DNA from: an uncultured Blautia sp.
GTDB lineage: Bacteria > Bacillota > Clostridia > Lachnospirales > Lachnospiraceae
Reading direction: 5' to 3'
Assembly: GCA_900542045.1 (NCBI GenBank)
Contig: UQMI01000024.1
Span: forward strand, 1-48,061
Length of the DNA stretch: 48,061 nucleotides
Positions 1-7,080 of this stretch are shown here, in pieces. Positions within the stretch are counted from its first letter, which is position 1, and each line of letters opens with the position of its first letter. The notes beneath the pieces were generated by a model, which saw only the letters and a list, made by a program, of their open reading frames with translations, was not told the origin of the DNA and did not search any database. A program made the translations under genes and the position numbers.

Positions 1-78
1 AAAAAAGGAATCTGAAAGCTTTGATTTTACTGGGCTGAAGATTCCGAGAGATTATATGATACAAAGGGAGGTTGAAAA

Positions 79-1467
79 ATGGCAAGATACAGATGTACAG
101 TATGTGGGTATATTTACGACGAAGAGGAGCAGGGTACTCCTTTTGCTGAACTGGAGGAATGTCCGGTCTGTCATCAGCCGGCGTCCCGATTTATGCTTTA
201 TGAAGAAGGCGGGATTGCAGAAATGCCTGAGAAAGCAGAAGAATCTCTGGAGTATCCAAAAGATTATGTGAGACACGATGAGAGCATTCGCTATATGGAA
301 GAAATCCATGAGATGGCAGTTACCGGAAAGACCATTTCCGCGGCCATGAGTACCCGACTTCCCATGCCGGGCTGGGATGATGTGCTGATCCTGGGAGCAC
401 AGCTGGATCCTATGCCCTTGGACGAGCATGCTACGGTGGACACGGTCACAGTGATTGGAAAGCATGCAAAGAAGCCGCTGGTTCTGGAAAATCCGGTATA
501 TGTCTCCCATATGTCTTTTGGAGCTCTGTCCAAAGAGGCGAAGGTGTCCCTGGCAAGGGGAACGGCCATGGCCCACAGCGCTATGTGTTCCGGAGAGGGC
601 GGTATCCTGCCGGAGGAAATGGAAGCTGCAGACAAATATATTTTTGAATATGTGGCTAACCTTTACAGCGTTACTCCAGAGAATCTTCGAAATGCGGATG
701 CCATCGAAATTAAGATCGGGCAGGGGACAAAGCCCGGTATGGGCGGACATTTGCCGGGAGAGAAGGTAACGCCGGAAATTGCCCGTATCCGAAATAAACC
801 TTTGGGAGAAGATGTGATCGCGCCGTCCCGTTTTCCGGGAATTGAGACCAGGGAAGACCTGAAGACACTGATCAGTCAGCTGCGCATGGCCTCTGATGGA
901 AGACCCATAGGCGTCAAGATTGCGGCGGGACATATTGAACGGGATCTGGCGTTCTGCGTATACGGGGAACCAGATTTTATTACCATTGATGGAAGAGGAG
1001 GCGCAACCGGATCTTCGCCGAAATTTCTGCGGGATTCTTCCAGTGTGCCGACGATTTATGCCCTGTACCGGGCAAGAAAATATCTGGATGAAATCGGATC
1101 GGATATCAGCCTGATCATCACCGGCGGGCTGCGGGTTTCTTCAGATTTTGCAAAAGCCATTGCCATGGGCGCAGATGCAGTGGCAATTGCCTCTGCGGCT
1201 TTGATGGCGTTGGGATGTCAGCAGTACCGGATCTGTGGTTCCGGAATGTGTCCGGTGGGGATTGCCACTCAGGATGCGGAACTGCGGATGCGGCTGCATA
1301 CAGATGCGGCGGCCGCACGGGTAGGGAACTTCCTGAAGGTTTCTCTGGAGGAATTGAAGATGTTTGCCCGGATTACAGGGCATGACAGACTGCACGATCT
1401 TTCGGTGGAAGATCTGTGCACGGTAAGCAGAGAAATCAGCGAATTTACGAACATCCGCCATGCTTGA
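79..1467 (+). CDS. Rubredoxin-like / glutamate synthase FMN-domain fusion protein
   Basis: The 462-residue product begins with a rubredoxin-like iron site: CTVCGY near residues 6-11 and CPVC near residues 29-32. The rest is a glutamate synthase alpha-type FMN barrel, ending in the cysteine motif [13 protein letters not shown], which matches the 3Fe-4S/FMN region of the large GltB subunit. There is no N-terminal amidotransferase and no GltD partner nearby, so it belongs with the short stand-alone GltB-like proteins. Its true electron donor and substrate are uncertain; the fused rubredoxin suggests one-electron delivery to the flavin. The start is supported by AAAGGGAGG 8 bases upstream. It may be the last gene of an operon whose earlier genes lie left of the window. 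The first 50 bases hold no gene I can assign. Confidence 0.85.
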   Translation: MARYRCTVCGYIYDEEEQGTPFAELEECPVCHQPASRFMLYEEGGIAEMPEKAEESLEYPKDYVRHDESIRYMEEIHEMAVTGKTISAAMSTRLPMPGWDDVLILGAQLDPMPLDEHATVDTVTVIGKHAKKPLVLENPVYVSHMSFGALSKEAKVSLARGTAMAHSAMCSGEGGILPEEMEAADKYIFEYVANLYSVTPENLRNADAIEIKIGQGTKPGMGGHLPGEKVTPEIARIRNKPLGEDVIAPSRFPGIETREDLKTLISQLRMASDGRPIGVKIAAGHIERDLAFCVYGEPDFITIDGRGGATGSSPKFLRDSSSVPTIYALYRARKYLDEIGSDISLIITGGLRVSSDFAKAIAMGADAVAIASAALMALGCQQYRICGSGMCPVGIATQDAELRMRLHTDAAAARVGNFLKVSLEELKMFARITGHDRLHDLSVEDLCTVSREISEFTNIRHA

Positions 1468-1517
1468 CAGAAAGGGCCTGTCTGGCCGGAACGATCAGAA
1501 GGAAGATTGATGTGTCA

Positions 1518-1585
1518 AAAAAATCTGTGAATGGTCCAGTCCGGAAGAAATATTTTCCGGGGAAATCATTCACAGATTTTCTGTT
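1518..1585 (+). terminator. Long hairpin after the rubredoxin/GltB-like gene
   Basis: A perfect 14-bp inverted repeat (AAAATCTGTGAATG at 1520-1533, its complement at 1567-1580) encloses a second small stem (CCGGAA/TTCCGG). The right arm ends in four T, so this is a plausible terminator, although the T-tract is short. The gap 1468-1916 otherwise holds only the tetR promoter/operator; I see no small gene. Confidence 0.5.
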
Positions 1586-1750
1586 TAAAATAAGAAAACA
1601 ATCGCTGTTTGATAAAAAGAGAAACTTATCTGTTTTTTACAAATTGGAACAGAATTTTTTGGCATTTTCTCCGAGAGTCTTTACAGTGCTGGCTGGAAAG
1701 AGCACCTCTGCAGCAGAGGGAATTTTATATAGATACCAAAAGAATGTATC

Positions 1751-1801
1751 TTGACAGCTGTCCCTGTGTCCCATATAATAAATACATACCGAACGTATGT
1801 A
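1751..1801 (+). promoter_or_regulatory. tetR promoter with TetR-type operator
   Basis: TTGACA (1751-1756), a 17-base spacer and TATAAT (1774-1779) form a consensus sigma-A promoter. Directly over the expected start of transcription lies an inverted repeat, TACATAC (1783-1789) and GTATGTA (1795-1801). The same half-site (ACATACCRAACG) recurs before the MFS gene, so this is very likely the autoregulatory operator of the downstream TetR protein. Confidence 0.8.
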
Positions 1802-1916
1802 ATTGGATCAGAAGCTTACGTATGCGGCAGAGTCGGAATTCTTGCATGCAGTGAAGTCATAGTGGAATTCTCCAGACGCCTGCCGGCTCATGGGGAAAAG
1901 AAAGGAAGGACAGTAA

Positions 1917-2576
1917 ATGGCACGAAACAAATACCCCGAACAGACGGTGGAACGGATTCTGGATACGGCCCAGCGGCTTTTTCTGGAAAAAGGCTATGAT
2001 AATACAACGATTCAGGATATCGTGGATCATCTGGACGGTCTGTCGAAGGGAGCGGTGTACCATCATTTCAGATCAAAGGAAGAGATCATGGATGCTGTGG
2101 GAGACCGGATGTTTGCAGCAAACAATCCCTTTGAGATGGTGCGCAGCCGTACGGATCTCAATGGCCTGCAGAAGCTCCGGGAGGCCATCCGGATCAACCA
2201 GTCGGATGAGGCCCGCACCAGCGTGACCATACAGTCCATTCCCCTGAGCAGGAATCCCAGACTTCTGGTGGAGATGATCGAATCCAACCATCGTATCCTG
2301 ACGCCTTATTATCAGGAATTGCTGGAAGAGGGGAACCGGGACGGATCTCTGCACACAGAATATGTCAGAGAGATTGCGGAACTGATGCCGCTGCTCACCA
2401 GCCTTTGGCTGCTTCCTTCTGTTTTTCCGGCTACTAAGGAGGAAATGAAGCATAAGTTTTACTTTCTGGGAGATATGCTGGAAAAGATGGGTGTTCCTCT
2501 GATGGATGCTTCTATTTATGCTCTGGTGGATGAATTCTTTGACAAAATTCCGGAAGAAGAGGGGAAGGATCTGTAA
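1917..2576 (+). CDS. TetR/AcrR family transcriptional repressor
   Basis: The product has 219 residues. The N-terminal 60 residues show the TetR helix-turn-helix signature: ILDTAQRLFLEKGYDNTTI, then DIVDHL, then GAVYHHFRSKEEI. The C-terminal part is an all-helical ligand domain without a recognisable subclass. GAAAGGAAGGA lies just before the start. The protein probably represses its own gene and the MFS exporter 203 bases downstream, because both promoters carry a related inverted repeat (1783-1801 and 2708-2740). The inducing ligand cannot be told from sequence. Confidence 0.92.
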   Translation: MARNKYPEQTVERILDTAQRLFLEKGYDNTTIQDIVDHLDGLSKGAVYHHFRSKEEIMDAVGDRMFAANNPFEMVRSRTDLNGLQKLREAIRINQSDEARTSVTIQSIPLSRNPRLLVEMIESNHRILTPYYQELLEEGNRDGSLHTEYVREIAELMPLLTSLWLLPSVFPATKEEMKHKFYFLGDMLEKMGVPLMDASIYALVDEFFDKIPEEEGKDL

Positions 2577-2707
2577 CAAGGCAGAACGGCAGGGTGCGCC
2601 TGGAAGGGCTGTATACCCTGCCTGGATCTGGAAAGACGGGGCTATATGCAGGCCGCTCTGTTTTATATGTTCGGAGTTTTACTGGCGGAAATGCCATATT
2701 TTTTTAC

Positions 2708-2740
2708 TTATATACATACCAAACGAAGGTATGTATATAA
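2708..2740 (+). promoter_or_regulatory. Operator of the MFS exporter gene
   Basis: A perfect 13-bp inverted repeat, TTATATACATACC (2708-2720) and GGTATGTATATAA (2728-2740), has a 7-base centre AAACGAA. It lies 40 bases before the MFS start codon and shares 11 of 12 bases (ACATACCRAACG) with the tetR operator. I infer TetR binding. The -10/-35 boxes are not clear here and may overlap the palindrome. Confidence 0.75.
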
Positions 2741-2779
2741 AGTCAGAAACGGGTCAACTGCAATGGATGGAGGTATGAA

Positions 2780-4066
2780 ATGAAACAAAAGCTTTTCACG
2801 CGTAATTTTACCTTTTTGATTTTCGGACAGATCAGTTCTCTGCTGGGAAATTATACTCTGCGGTTTGCTCTGTCCATGTATGTACTGGAAAGGACTGGTT
2901 CAGCATCGATTTTTGCAGGTCTGCTGGCTCTGGCCATGCTTCCGACAATCTTGCTTTCTCCATTTGGAGGAATTCTGGCAGACCGGGTCAACCGGCGCAA
3001 TCTTATGGTGGTATTGGACGCTCTTTCCGGATTGTCTGTCGGGCTGGCCAGTTTTGCCATGCTGGCCGAAGGAAATGTGCGGATAGGGAATATGCTTTTG
3101 GATCAGGAGATTTTGGTGATCGGCGCACTGCTGGTGGTCCTGTCTGTATTGGGGGCTTTTGAATCACCTGCTGTGCAGGCCTGTGTTCCCCAGATGCTGT
3201 CCGGGGAAAATCTTGTAAAAGGAAATGCTGTAGTCAGTCAGGTGTCGTCCATTGCCGGTCTGGTCACGCCGTTTCTGGGAAGTATTTTTTATACGGCATT
3301 TGGAATCCGGCCGGTTTTTTATGTGACGGCGGTCTGCTTTTTTACAACGGCTTTTCTGGAATGTTTTATTCGATTGGATTACAGGAAAAAAGAGACGCAG
3401 ACGAAGATCGGAACTATGCTGCGGGAAGATTTTTCTGTCAGTATGCAGTTTCTGTGCCAAAAAGAGCCGGACATTCTGAAACTATTGCTGCTGGCTGCTC
3501 TGATCAGTCTGTTTGTGGCGGGCACGGCAGTGGTGGGCTTTCCCTATCTGGTGCGGACCGTACTGGGACTTTCCGCCGCCTGTTATGGAGCGGCAGAGAG
3601 CGCCATGGGCGCTGCCGCTGTATTCGGGAGCCTGTGTGTTGTGCTGCTGGCAGGGAACATGCGGCTGCGCTGGCTTTCCGGGATCGTGGCTGGCTTTGGG
3701 ATCTGCCTGATTCCCTGTGGAATGGCTTTTCTGCTTCCGGTTCGTGCATGGGTCAGCTATCTGATTTTGATGGTGATGTTCTGTATCTGCCAGTGGGGAT
3801 GCAGTCTTTTTTCTACCTATGCGATTTCTGTGATACAGCAGCGGACTCCGGAGCATATGATGGGAAAAATCATGTCTTATGTATTTACGCTTTCCCTGTG
3901 TGCTCAACCGGTGGGCCAGATCATATATGGAGCTTTGTTTGATCATTTTTCGGACTGTCCATACTGGGTCCTGATCCCCAGCGGGGTGATCGTAACCGTG
4001 ATCGGCATCAGCACCCGGAGGTTTTTCCGGGGCCTTGAGGAGGATGCTCCCGGACAGCAGCAGTGA
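2780..4066 (+). CDS. MFS transporter, drug efflux type
   Basis: A 428-residue polytopic membrane protein with about twelve hydrophobic segments. The family motif between helices 2 and 3 is visible as GGILADRVNRRNLM near residues 59-72. The overall pattern resembles the MefA/macrolide-efflux-like branch of the major facilitator superfamily. GGAGG lies 6 bases before the ATG. The gene is probably induced by release of the upstream TetR protein from the palindrome at 2708-2740. The exported substrate is unknown; export of a toxic compound is inferred only from the TetR pairing. It converges with the small minus-strand gene at 4137. Confidence 0.88.
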   Translation: MKQKLFTRNFTFLIFGQISSLLGNYTLRFALSMYVLERTGSASIFAGLLALAMLPTILLSPFGGILADRVNRRNLMVVLDALSGLSVGLASFAMLAEGNVRIGNMLLDQEILVIGALLVVLSVLGAFESPAVQACVPQMLSGENLVKGNAVVSQVSSIAGLVTPFLGSIFYTAFGIRPVFYVTAVCFFTTAFLECFIRLDYRKKETQTKIGTMLREDFSVSMQFLCQKEPDILKLLLLAALISLFVAGTAVVGFPYLVRTVLGLSAACYGAAESAMGAAAVFGSLCVVLLAGNMRLRWLSGIVAGFGICLIPCGMAFLLPVRAWVSYLILMVMFCICQWGCSLFSTYAISVIQQRTPEHMMGKIMSYVFTLSLCAQPVGQIIYGALFDHFSDCPYWVLIPSGVIVTVIGISTRRFFRGLEEDAPGQQQ

Positions 4067-4136
4067 AGCAGGCTGCCGGAGCAAGTCCGCCCCGGGAGAG
4101 GATCCCGCAAGTCCAATCCGGTTTCCCGGCGTCTGT

Positions 4137-4511
4137 TTACAGCAGATACTCGCTGATGGTTCTGGCTATATTTACCACATCGCTTCCGCCGGTAAATTCA
4201 AATTTTAACAGGCCAACTCCGCTGAAATACAGATCCAGTTCGCTGTCCCAATCCAGAACACCGGAGGTCTCGATGGAAAACAGCTGGATCTTGGAATAGG
4301 GAAGAGTGGTGATATCTTTCTTCTTGCCGGTAACGCCCTGGACATTTACAGCGATGACCCGCTTATTTGTAAAGATCACATAGTCCCGGATGGCCTGGTA
4401 TTCTCCCATATAGATTTCTCCGGGGATAAAAAGAGGAGCTATGGTTTTTTCGTTTGTGAATTTGCCGGTCTGTTTGAGTTTGAATACGCTTCCATTTTCG
4501 AAATCAATCAT
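4137..4511 (-). CDS. PH-domain-like (bPH) small protein
   Basis: The product is 124 residues, taken from the internal ATG at 4511 because AAGGAGG precedes it at ideal spacing; an upstream in-frame ATG at 4571 has no such site. No signal peptide or membrane segment is seen. The pattern of short beta strands (YVIFTNKRVIAVNVQG, then DITTLPYSKIQLFSIETSG) matches the bacterial pleckstrin-homology family represented by YvbH-like proteins. These are of unknown function. It is monocistronic and lies between convergent MFS and divergent radical SAM remnants. Confidence 0.75.
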   Translation of the reverse strand: MIDFENGSVFKLKQTGKFTNEKTIAPLFIPGEIYMGEYQAIRDYVIFTNKRVIAVNVQGVTGKKKDITTLPYSKIQLFSIETSGVLDWDSELDLYFSGVGLLKFEFTGGSDVVNIARTISEYLL

Positions 4512-4698
4512 AAGTAAATCCTCCTTAAAAAGTTTTGCACTATTATAACATTCCTTGGCGGCCGGGGTCAAAAGGTATCAGAGGAATGAAAGGATTCAGC
4601 GTAAATTAATAAATCAGCAACTTTACGGAAATAAAAGTCAAAAGATCACATGTTATCTTTATCCCATTAAAAAACAGAAGAGAAAGGAAAGAAAAACT

Positions 4699-5644
4699 AT
4701 GGCACTGAAAGAGAACTTGGAAATATTTGCCGTAAAACAGGCGCTTTCTTTTATGGATAAAGACCCGGAGAACAATCTTCCCAGACTTCTGGACTGGTTT
4801 GACCGTTTTGACCGAAAAGATACGCTGAAAACCCAGCAGGAAGTGATCCGGAAAGCCGTGGCAGATAAGGACAATAACTGGCATCAGCTGGTGATGAGTC
4901 TGTGGAAAGACATCGACCCGGGGGTGCGCAACCGGCTGTTTGAGAATTTTATCATCAACGGCTGCCTGCTGGGATTTCAGAAGCAGCAGGAAAACAGGGA
5001 AAAATACAACTGCAACATTCCCTGGGCGATCCTGCTGGATCCCACCAGTGCCTGCAATCTGAAATGCACCGGATGCTGGGCGGCGGAATATGGAAATCAT
5101 ATGAACCTGACTTATGAAGAGATGGATCATATTGTGAACCAGGGAGTGGAACTGGGAACCTATGGGTATTCTGAAGGAAAAGAAACTGCCCTTTGGAATT
5201 TCCTGCTGTTATACCTCTGCCAATGCAGAAGTGATCGGAAGCGAAGAATATTTTGATCAGATGATCGAGATGGGGGCGAAATTTGCCTGGTTTTTTACCT
5301 ACATGCCGGTGGGAAAAGGCGCGGTGAAGGAACTGATGGTGACGGCAGAGCAGCGGGAGATGATGTATCATAAAATTCGGGAATACCGGCAGACAAAACC
5401 GTTGTTTACCATTGATTTCTGGAATGACGGAGAATATGTGGGCGCCTGTTGCGGATCGGCTCCGGGAAGAATCCCATGGAGGATGCTCTTCCTGCAGCAA
5501 ATGCAGACGTCAGGCAAATGGGTTCTGATCGTTCCTGAACATATAAAAACCGGATGGCTGTCTGAGAGGGGATTCAGACAGTTGTCCGGTCTTTATAAAG
5601 AAAACGTTTCGTATTTCATAAAAATACGCATGTTACATAAATAA
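4699..5644 (+). pseudogene. Radical SAM protein, frameshifted and truncated
   Basis: Frame one (4699 to about 5165) encodes the N-terminal part of a radical SAM enzyme with the cluster motif CNLKCTGC. At about 5160 the reading breaks. The next frame resumes with MGILKEKKLPFG and continues to DFWNDGEYVG (about 5445), where family resemblance ends. The stretch normally lying between (the GGEP motif and following strands of the barrel, roughly 80 residues) is absent. The join sits at ACCTATGGG, so a deletion between short CTATG-like repeats is likely. The SPASM-type C-terminus is missing too. RBS GAAAGGAAAG precedes 4699. I regard it as non-functional; its last 100 bases overlap a minus-strand RNA candidate. 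Confidence 0.8.
5549..5590 (-). terminator. Minus-strand hairpin terminator of candidate RNA B
   Basis: Arms ACCGGA (5549-5554) and CTGTCTGA (5558-5565) pair with 5574-5581 and 5585-5590, with a symmetric three-base internal loop. On the minus strand the stem is followed by TTTTT and ATAT (5549-5541), while no T-tract follows on the plus strand. So it terminates leftward transcription. Confidence 0.65.
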
Positions 5645-5671
5645 AAAGAAAAAGTTATATTATAGAGAGGG

Positions 5672-5704
5672 GGAAGCGTCAGTCTGTACCGACGCTTTTT
5701 TGTT
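5672..5704 (+). terminator. Rho-independent terminator
   Basis: Stem AAGCGTC (5674-5680) with GACGCTT (5691-5697) is followed by six T on the plus strand. It would end plus-strand transcription from the radical SAM remnant. On the minus strand the same stem is the 5' hairpin of candidate RNA B. Confidence 0.65.
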
Positions 5705-5709
5705 TACAT

Positions 5710-5757
5710 CTATTACAATACAAGAGGAATGTGTGCAAAATGTGATGAAGATATAAA
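5710..5757 (-). promoter_or_regulatory. Promoter block of candidate RNA B, shared with RNA A
   Basis: The plus-strand stretch 5730-5757 matches 6788-6815 at 25 of 28 positions. Read on the minus strand both copies contain TTGCAC as a possible -35 (here 5733-5738). They also contain a near direct repeat of 11 bases (TTCATCACATT, TTGCACACATT), like a response-regulator site. Confidence 0.4.
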
Positions 5758-5807
5758 GATATTGTGAAGGTGCTTCCAGATTTAACAAAGGCTTAACGGG
5801 ACTGTGC

Positions 5808-5836
5808 TTGCTTGCGGAAAGGGAGATGTCTAAGAT
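5808..5836 (+). promoter_or_regulatory. Candidate promoter of the membrane protein gene
   Basis: TTGCTT (5808-5813), a 17-base spacer and TAAGAT (5831-5836) lie about 90 bases before the start codon at 5924. Both boxes deviate from consensus. Confidence 0.4.
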
Positions 5837-5923
5837 AAAAATACGGGGAACGGATGCGGCTTGTCTTCGGAAAGCCGGTTCGGACCCCGGACGATCAGAT
5901 TTGAAATAAAGGTGGTATGAAGG

Positions 5924-6508
5924 ATGAAAAACCGTTTACAGAAAGTAACCATGGCCATGTGTGTGATTTCTGTTGTTTCCATAATCCCGATGTTTGTACT
6001 CTCCCTGATGCGGACCGGAAGCATACAGAGAGCAGTTCTGAGCAATTATTTTTCCATTCCGTTTTTTGCCGTTTGTTCTGCAGGCATTCTTATCCTGGCA
6101 GGCATTCTGCTGTATATCTGGCATAAAGCCGGACAGGAAAACGGAAGTTTTGGAATTCTTTCTCTGCTGGTGCCGGCAGGAATTGCTCTGACCGGAATCT
6201 GTCTGATTTATTTAAAGGTGATCACACCACTGCAGGATCTTCCCTATCTGGATCAGCCCAGCGAGACCCACCTGGAAAATGTGACATTTGCTTACAATAA
6301 TATGGGGGACAGTCCAACAATACAGATTTCCGGAGAAGATGCTCAGGGAGAAGAGGTATATTTTTCCATTGATAAGGAGACCTATGAAGAGGGAGAGGCC
6401 CTTTATCAGGAAACCAGCAGGCTGCCGGGAAACCATATGGTGGTGGCAGATGTATCGTACCTGCCCCATTCCGGAACCGTGGTAGGTGTGGATATCAGAA
6501 GTAAATAA
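5924..6508 (+). CDS. Small membrane protein of unknown function
   Basis: I do not recognise this 194-residue protein. Three hydrophobic segments lie near residues 9-28, 44-67 and 77-99. A C-terminal soluble part of about 90 residues follows; it is acidic and predicted to be beta-rich (VTFAYNNMGDSPTIQISGEDAQGEEVYFSIDKE). The start is chosen at 5924, with AAAGGTGG upstream. It is a single-gene unit: a promoter candidate lies at 5808 and a strong terminator at 6545. It is flanked on both sides by the two related minus-strand RNA candidates, which may be meaningful, but no function can be assigned. Confidence 0.8.
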   Translation: MKNRLQKVTMAMCVISVVSIIPMFVLSLMRTGSIQRAVLSNYFSIPFFAVCSAGILILAGILLYIWHKAGQENGSFGILSLLVPAGIALTGICLIYLKVITPLQDLPYLDQPSETHLENVTFAYNNMGDSPTIQISGEDAQGEEVYFSIDKETYEEGEALYQETSRLPGNHMVVADVSYLPHSGTVVGVDIRSK

Positions 6509-6544
6509 CGCGGAAGGCGCTGTTAATGACGGCGGCTTTGGAAC

Positions 6545-6574
6545 AGGGTCCTGTGGAGCAGGATCCTTTTTTTT
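6545..6574 (+). terminator. Rho-independent terminator of the membrane protein gene
   Basis: Stem AGGGTCCTG (6545-6553) with CAGGATCCT (6559-6567), one G-U pair, is followed by an uninterrupted run of eight T (6567-6574). Repeat copy 1 begins at the very next base. Confidence 0.85.
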
Positions 6575-6633
6575 ATGTGACAGGAAAGCAGAACGTTTTG
6601 TTCTGACTTTCCTGTCACACAAACGCTCCGCAT
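6575..6633 (+). repeat. Dispersed palindromic repeat, copy 1
   Basis: A 44-base hairpin (6576-6619: TGTGACAGGAAAG to CTTTCCTGTCACA, with an inner AGAAC/GTTCT) is followed by the tail AAACGCTCCGCAT. It matches copies at 34624, 42880 and 44837. It sits between the T-tract of a plus-strand terminator and the T-tract of a minus-strand terminator. Confidence 0.8.
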
Positions 6634-6634
6634 A

Positions 6635-6684
6635 AAAATAAAAAACCGCTGACCGGAAGCTGACACAATTACTTCCGGCAGCGG
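6635..6684 (-). terminator. Minus-strand terminator of candidate RNA A
   Basis: CCGCTG and CCGGAAG (6646-6659, one bulged A) pair with CTTCCGG and CAGCGG (6672-6684). On the minus strand the stem is followed by TTTTTT, A, TTTTT. No plus-strand T-tract follows, so termination is leftward, although no protein gene lies on that strand nearby. Confidence 0.7.
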
Positions 6685-6763
6685 AACAGAAAATAGTTTG
6701 TACCCAAAAAGGTACGGGTATTGCATTTGTAATAAATAGTTATATTAAGGGGGAACATTTATT
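6635..6763 (-). ncRNA. Candidate small RNA A (minus strand)
   Basis: On the minus strand a promoter (TTGCAC, 17 bases, TAGAAT) precedes a transcript of about 125 bases. Its first stem (6757-6765 with 6729-6737, nine pairs) holds the C-rich core in its loop, read as TTCCCCCTTAATATAACT. A short GTACC/GGTAC stem follows at about 6700-6715, then a 13-bp terminator stem and a T-tract. There is no coding potential with a ribosome-binding site. An exposed CCCCC in a loop could pair with Shine-Dalgarno sequences, as known for several Firmicute small RNAs; that role is inference. The core and promoter match candidate B. An alternative is a plus-strand regulatory leader. Confidence 0.48.
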
Positions 6764-6767
6764 ACGC

Positions 6768-6815
6768 ATTCTAGGATATCTTATAAGTGTGTGCAAATTG
6801 TGATAAACATATAAA
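6768..6815 (-). promoter_or_regulatory. Promoter of candidate RNA A
   Basis: On the minus strand TTGCAC (6796-6791), a 17-base spacer and TAGAAT (6773-6768). The upstream part is the 28-base block shared with 5730-5757. Confidence 0.5.
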
Positions 6816-6994
6816 AAAATCATAAAATACAACATTTTTTTATGCAACTTATACCAAAAAAGGATTTTTTTTCAATAAAATAGATCGTTTTGTAATGGAA
6901 GAATAAAGGGGAGCTCTCTTTGCACAGAAATACTAAATGGAAATAAGATATGAGAAGGAAGCCAGAAAACAGCCTGTCTTTTCTGTCCATTTTG

Positions 6995-7022
6995 TTGACA
7001 TTTATGATATGCTGGATAAAAT
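6995..7022 (+). promoter_or_regulatory. Promoter of the rRNA methyltransferase operon
   Basis: TTGACA (6995-7000), a 16-base spacer and TAAAAT (7017-7022), about 60 bases before the start codon. In the gap 6509-7080, the stretch 6816-6994 is AT-rich and I see nothing further in it. Confidence 0.6.
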
Positions 7023-7080
7023 GAAAGGTGAACTGCAGAAATAAGGGAATTATTTTTGCGAAAACGCACAGGAGGGAGAA

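Larger units (their letters stand above)
5541..5705 (-). ncRNA. Candidate small RNA B (minus strand)
   Basis: Read on the minus strand, a promoter-like block at 5710-5757 is followed by a stem (5691-5697 with 5674-5680), a single-stranded C-rich core (complement of 5654-5675), a second stem (5622-5628 with 5610-5616), and a hairpin terminator (5549-5590) with a T-tract. The predicted length is about 160 bases. The core (plus-strand AGTTATATTA, five bases, AGGGGGAA) and the promoter block recur at 6.7 kb in candidate A. There is no open reading frame with a ribosome-binding site. The -10 box is weak (TGTAAT at 15 or TAATAG at 17 bases from TTGCAC). Confidence 0.42.

Noticed and set aside
1..78. 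End of an upstream gene at the left edge.
   Set aside because: Each frame gives only a short stretch; one ends with a stop at 36-38, but no family likeness can be seen in so few residues.
6816..6994. AT-rich stretch with homopolymer runs, possibly another small RNA or a curved promoter region.
   Set aside because: No stem with a T-tract, no promoter pair and no repeat with other places was found.
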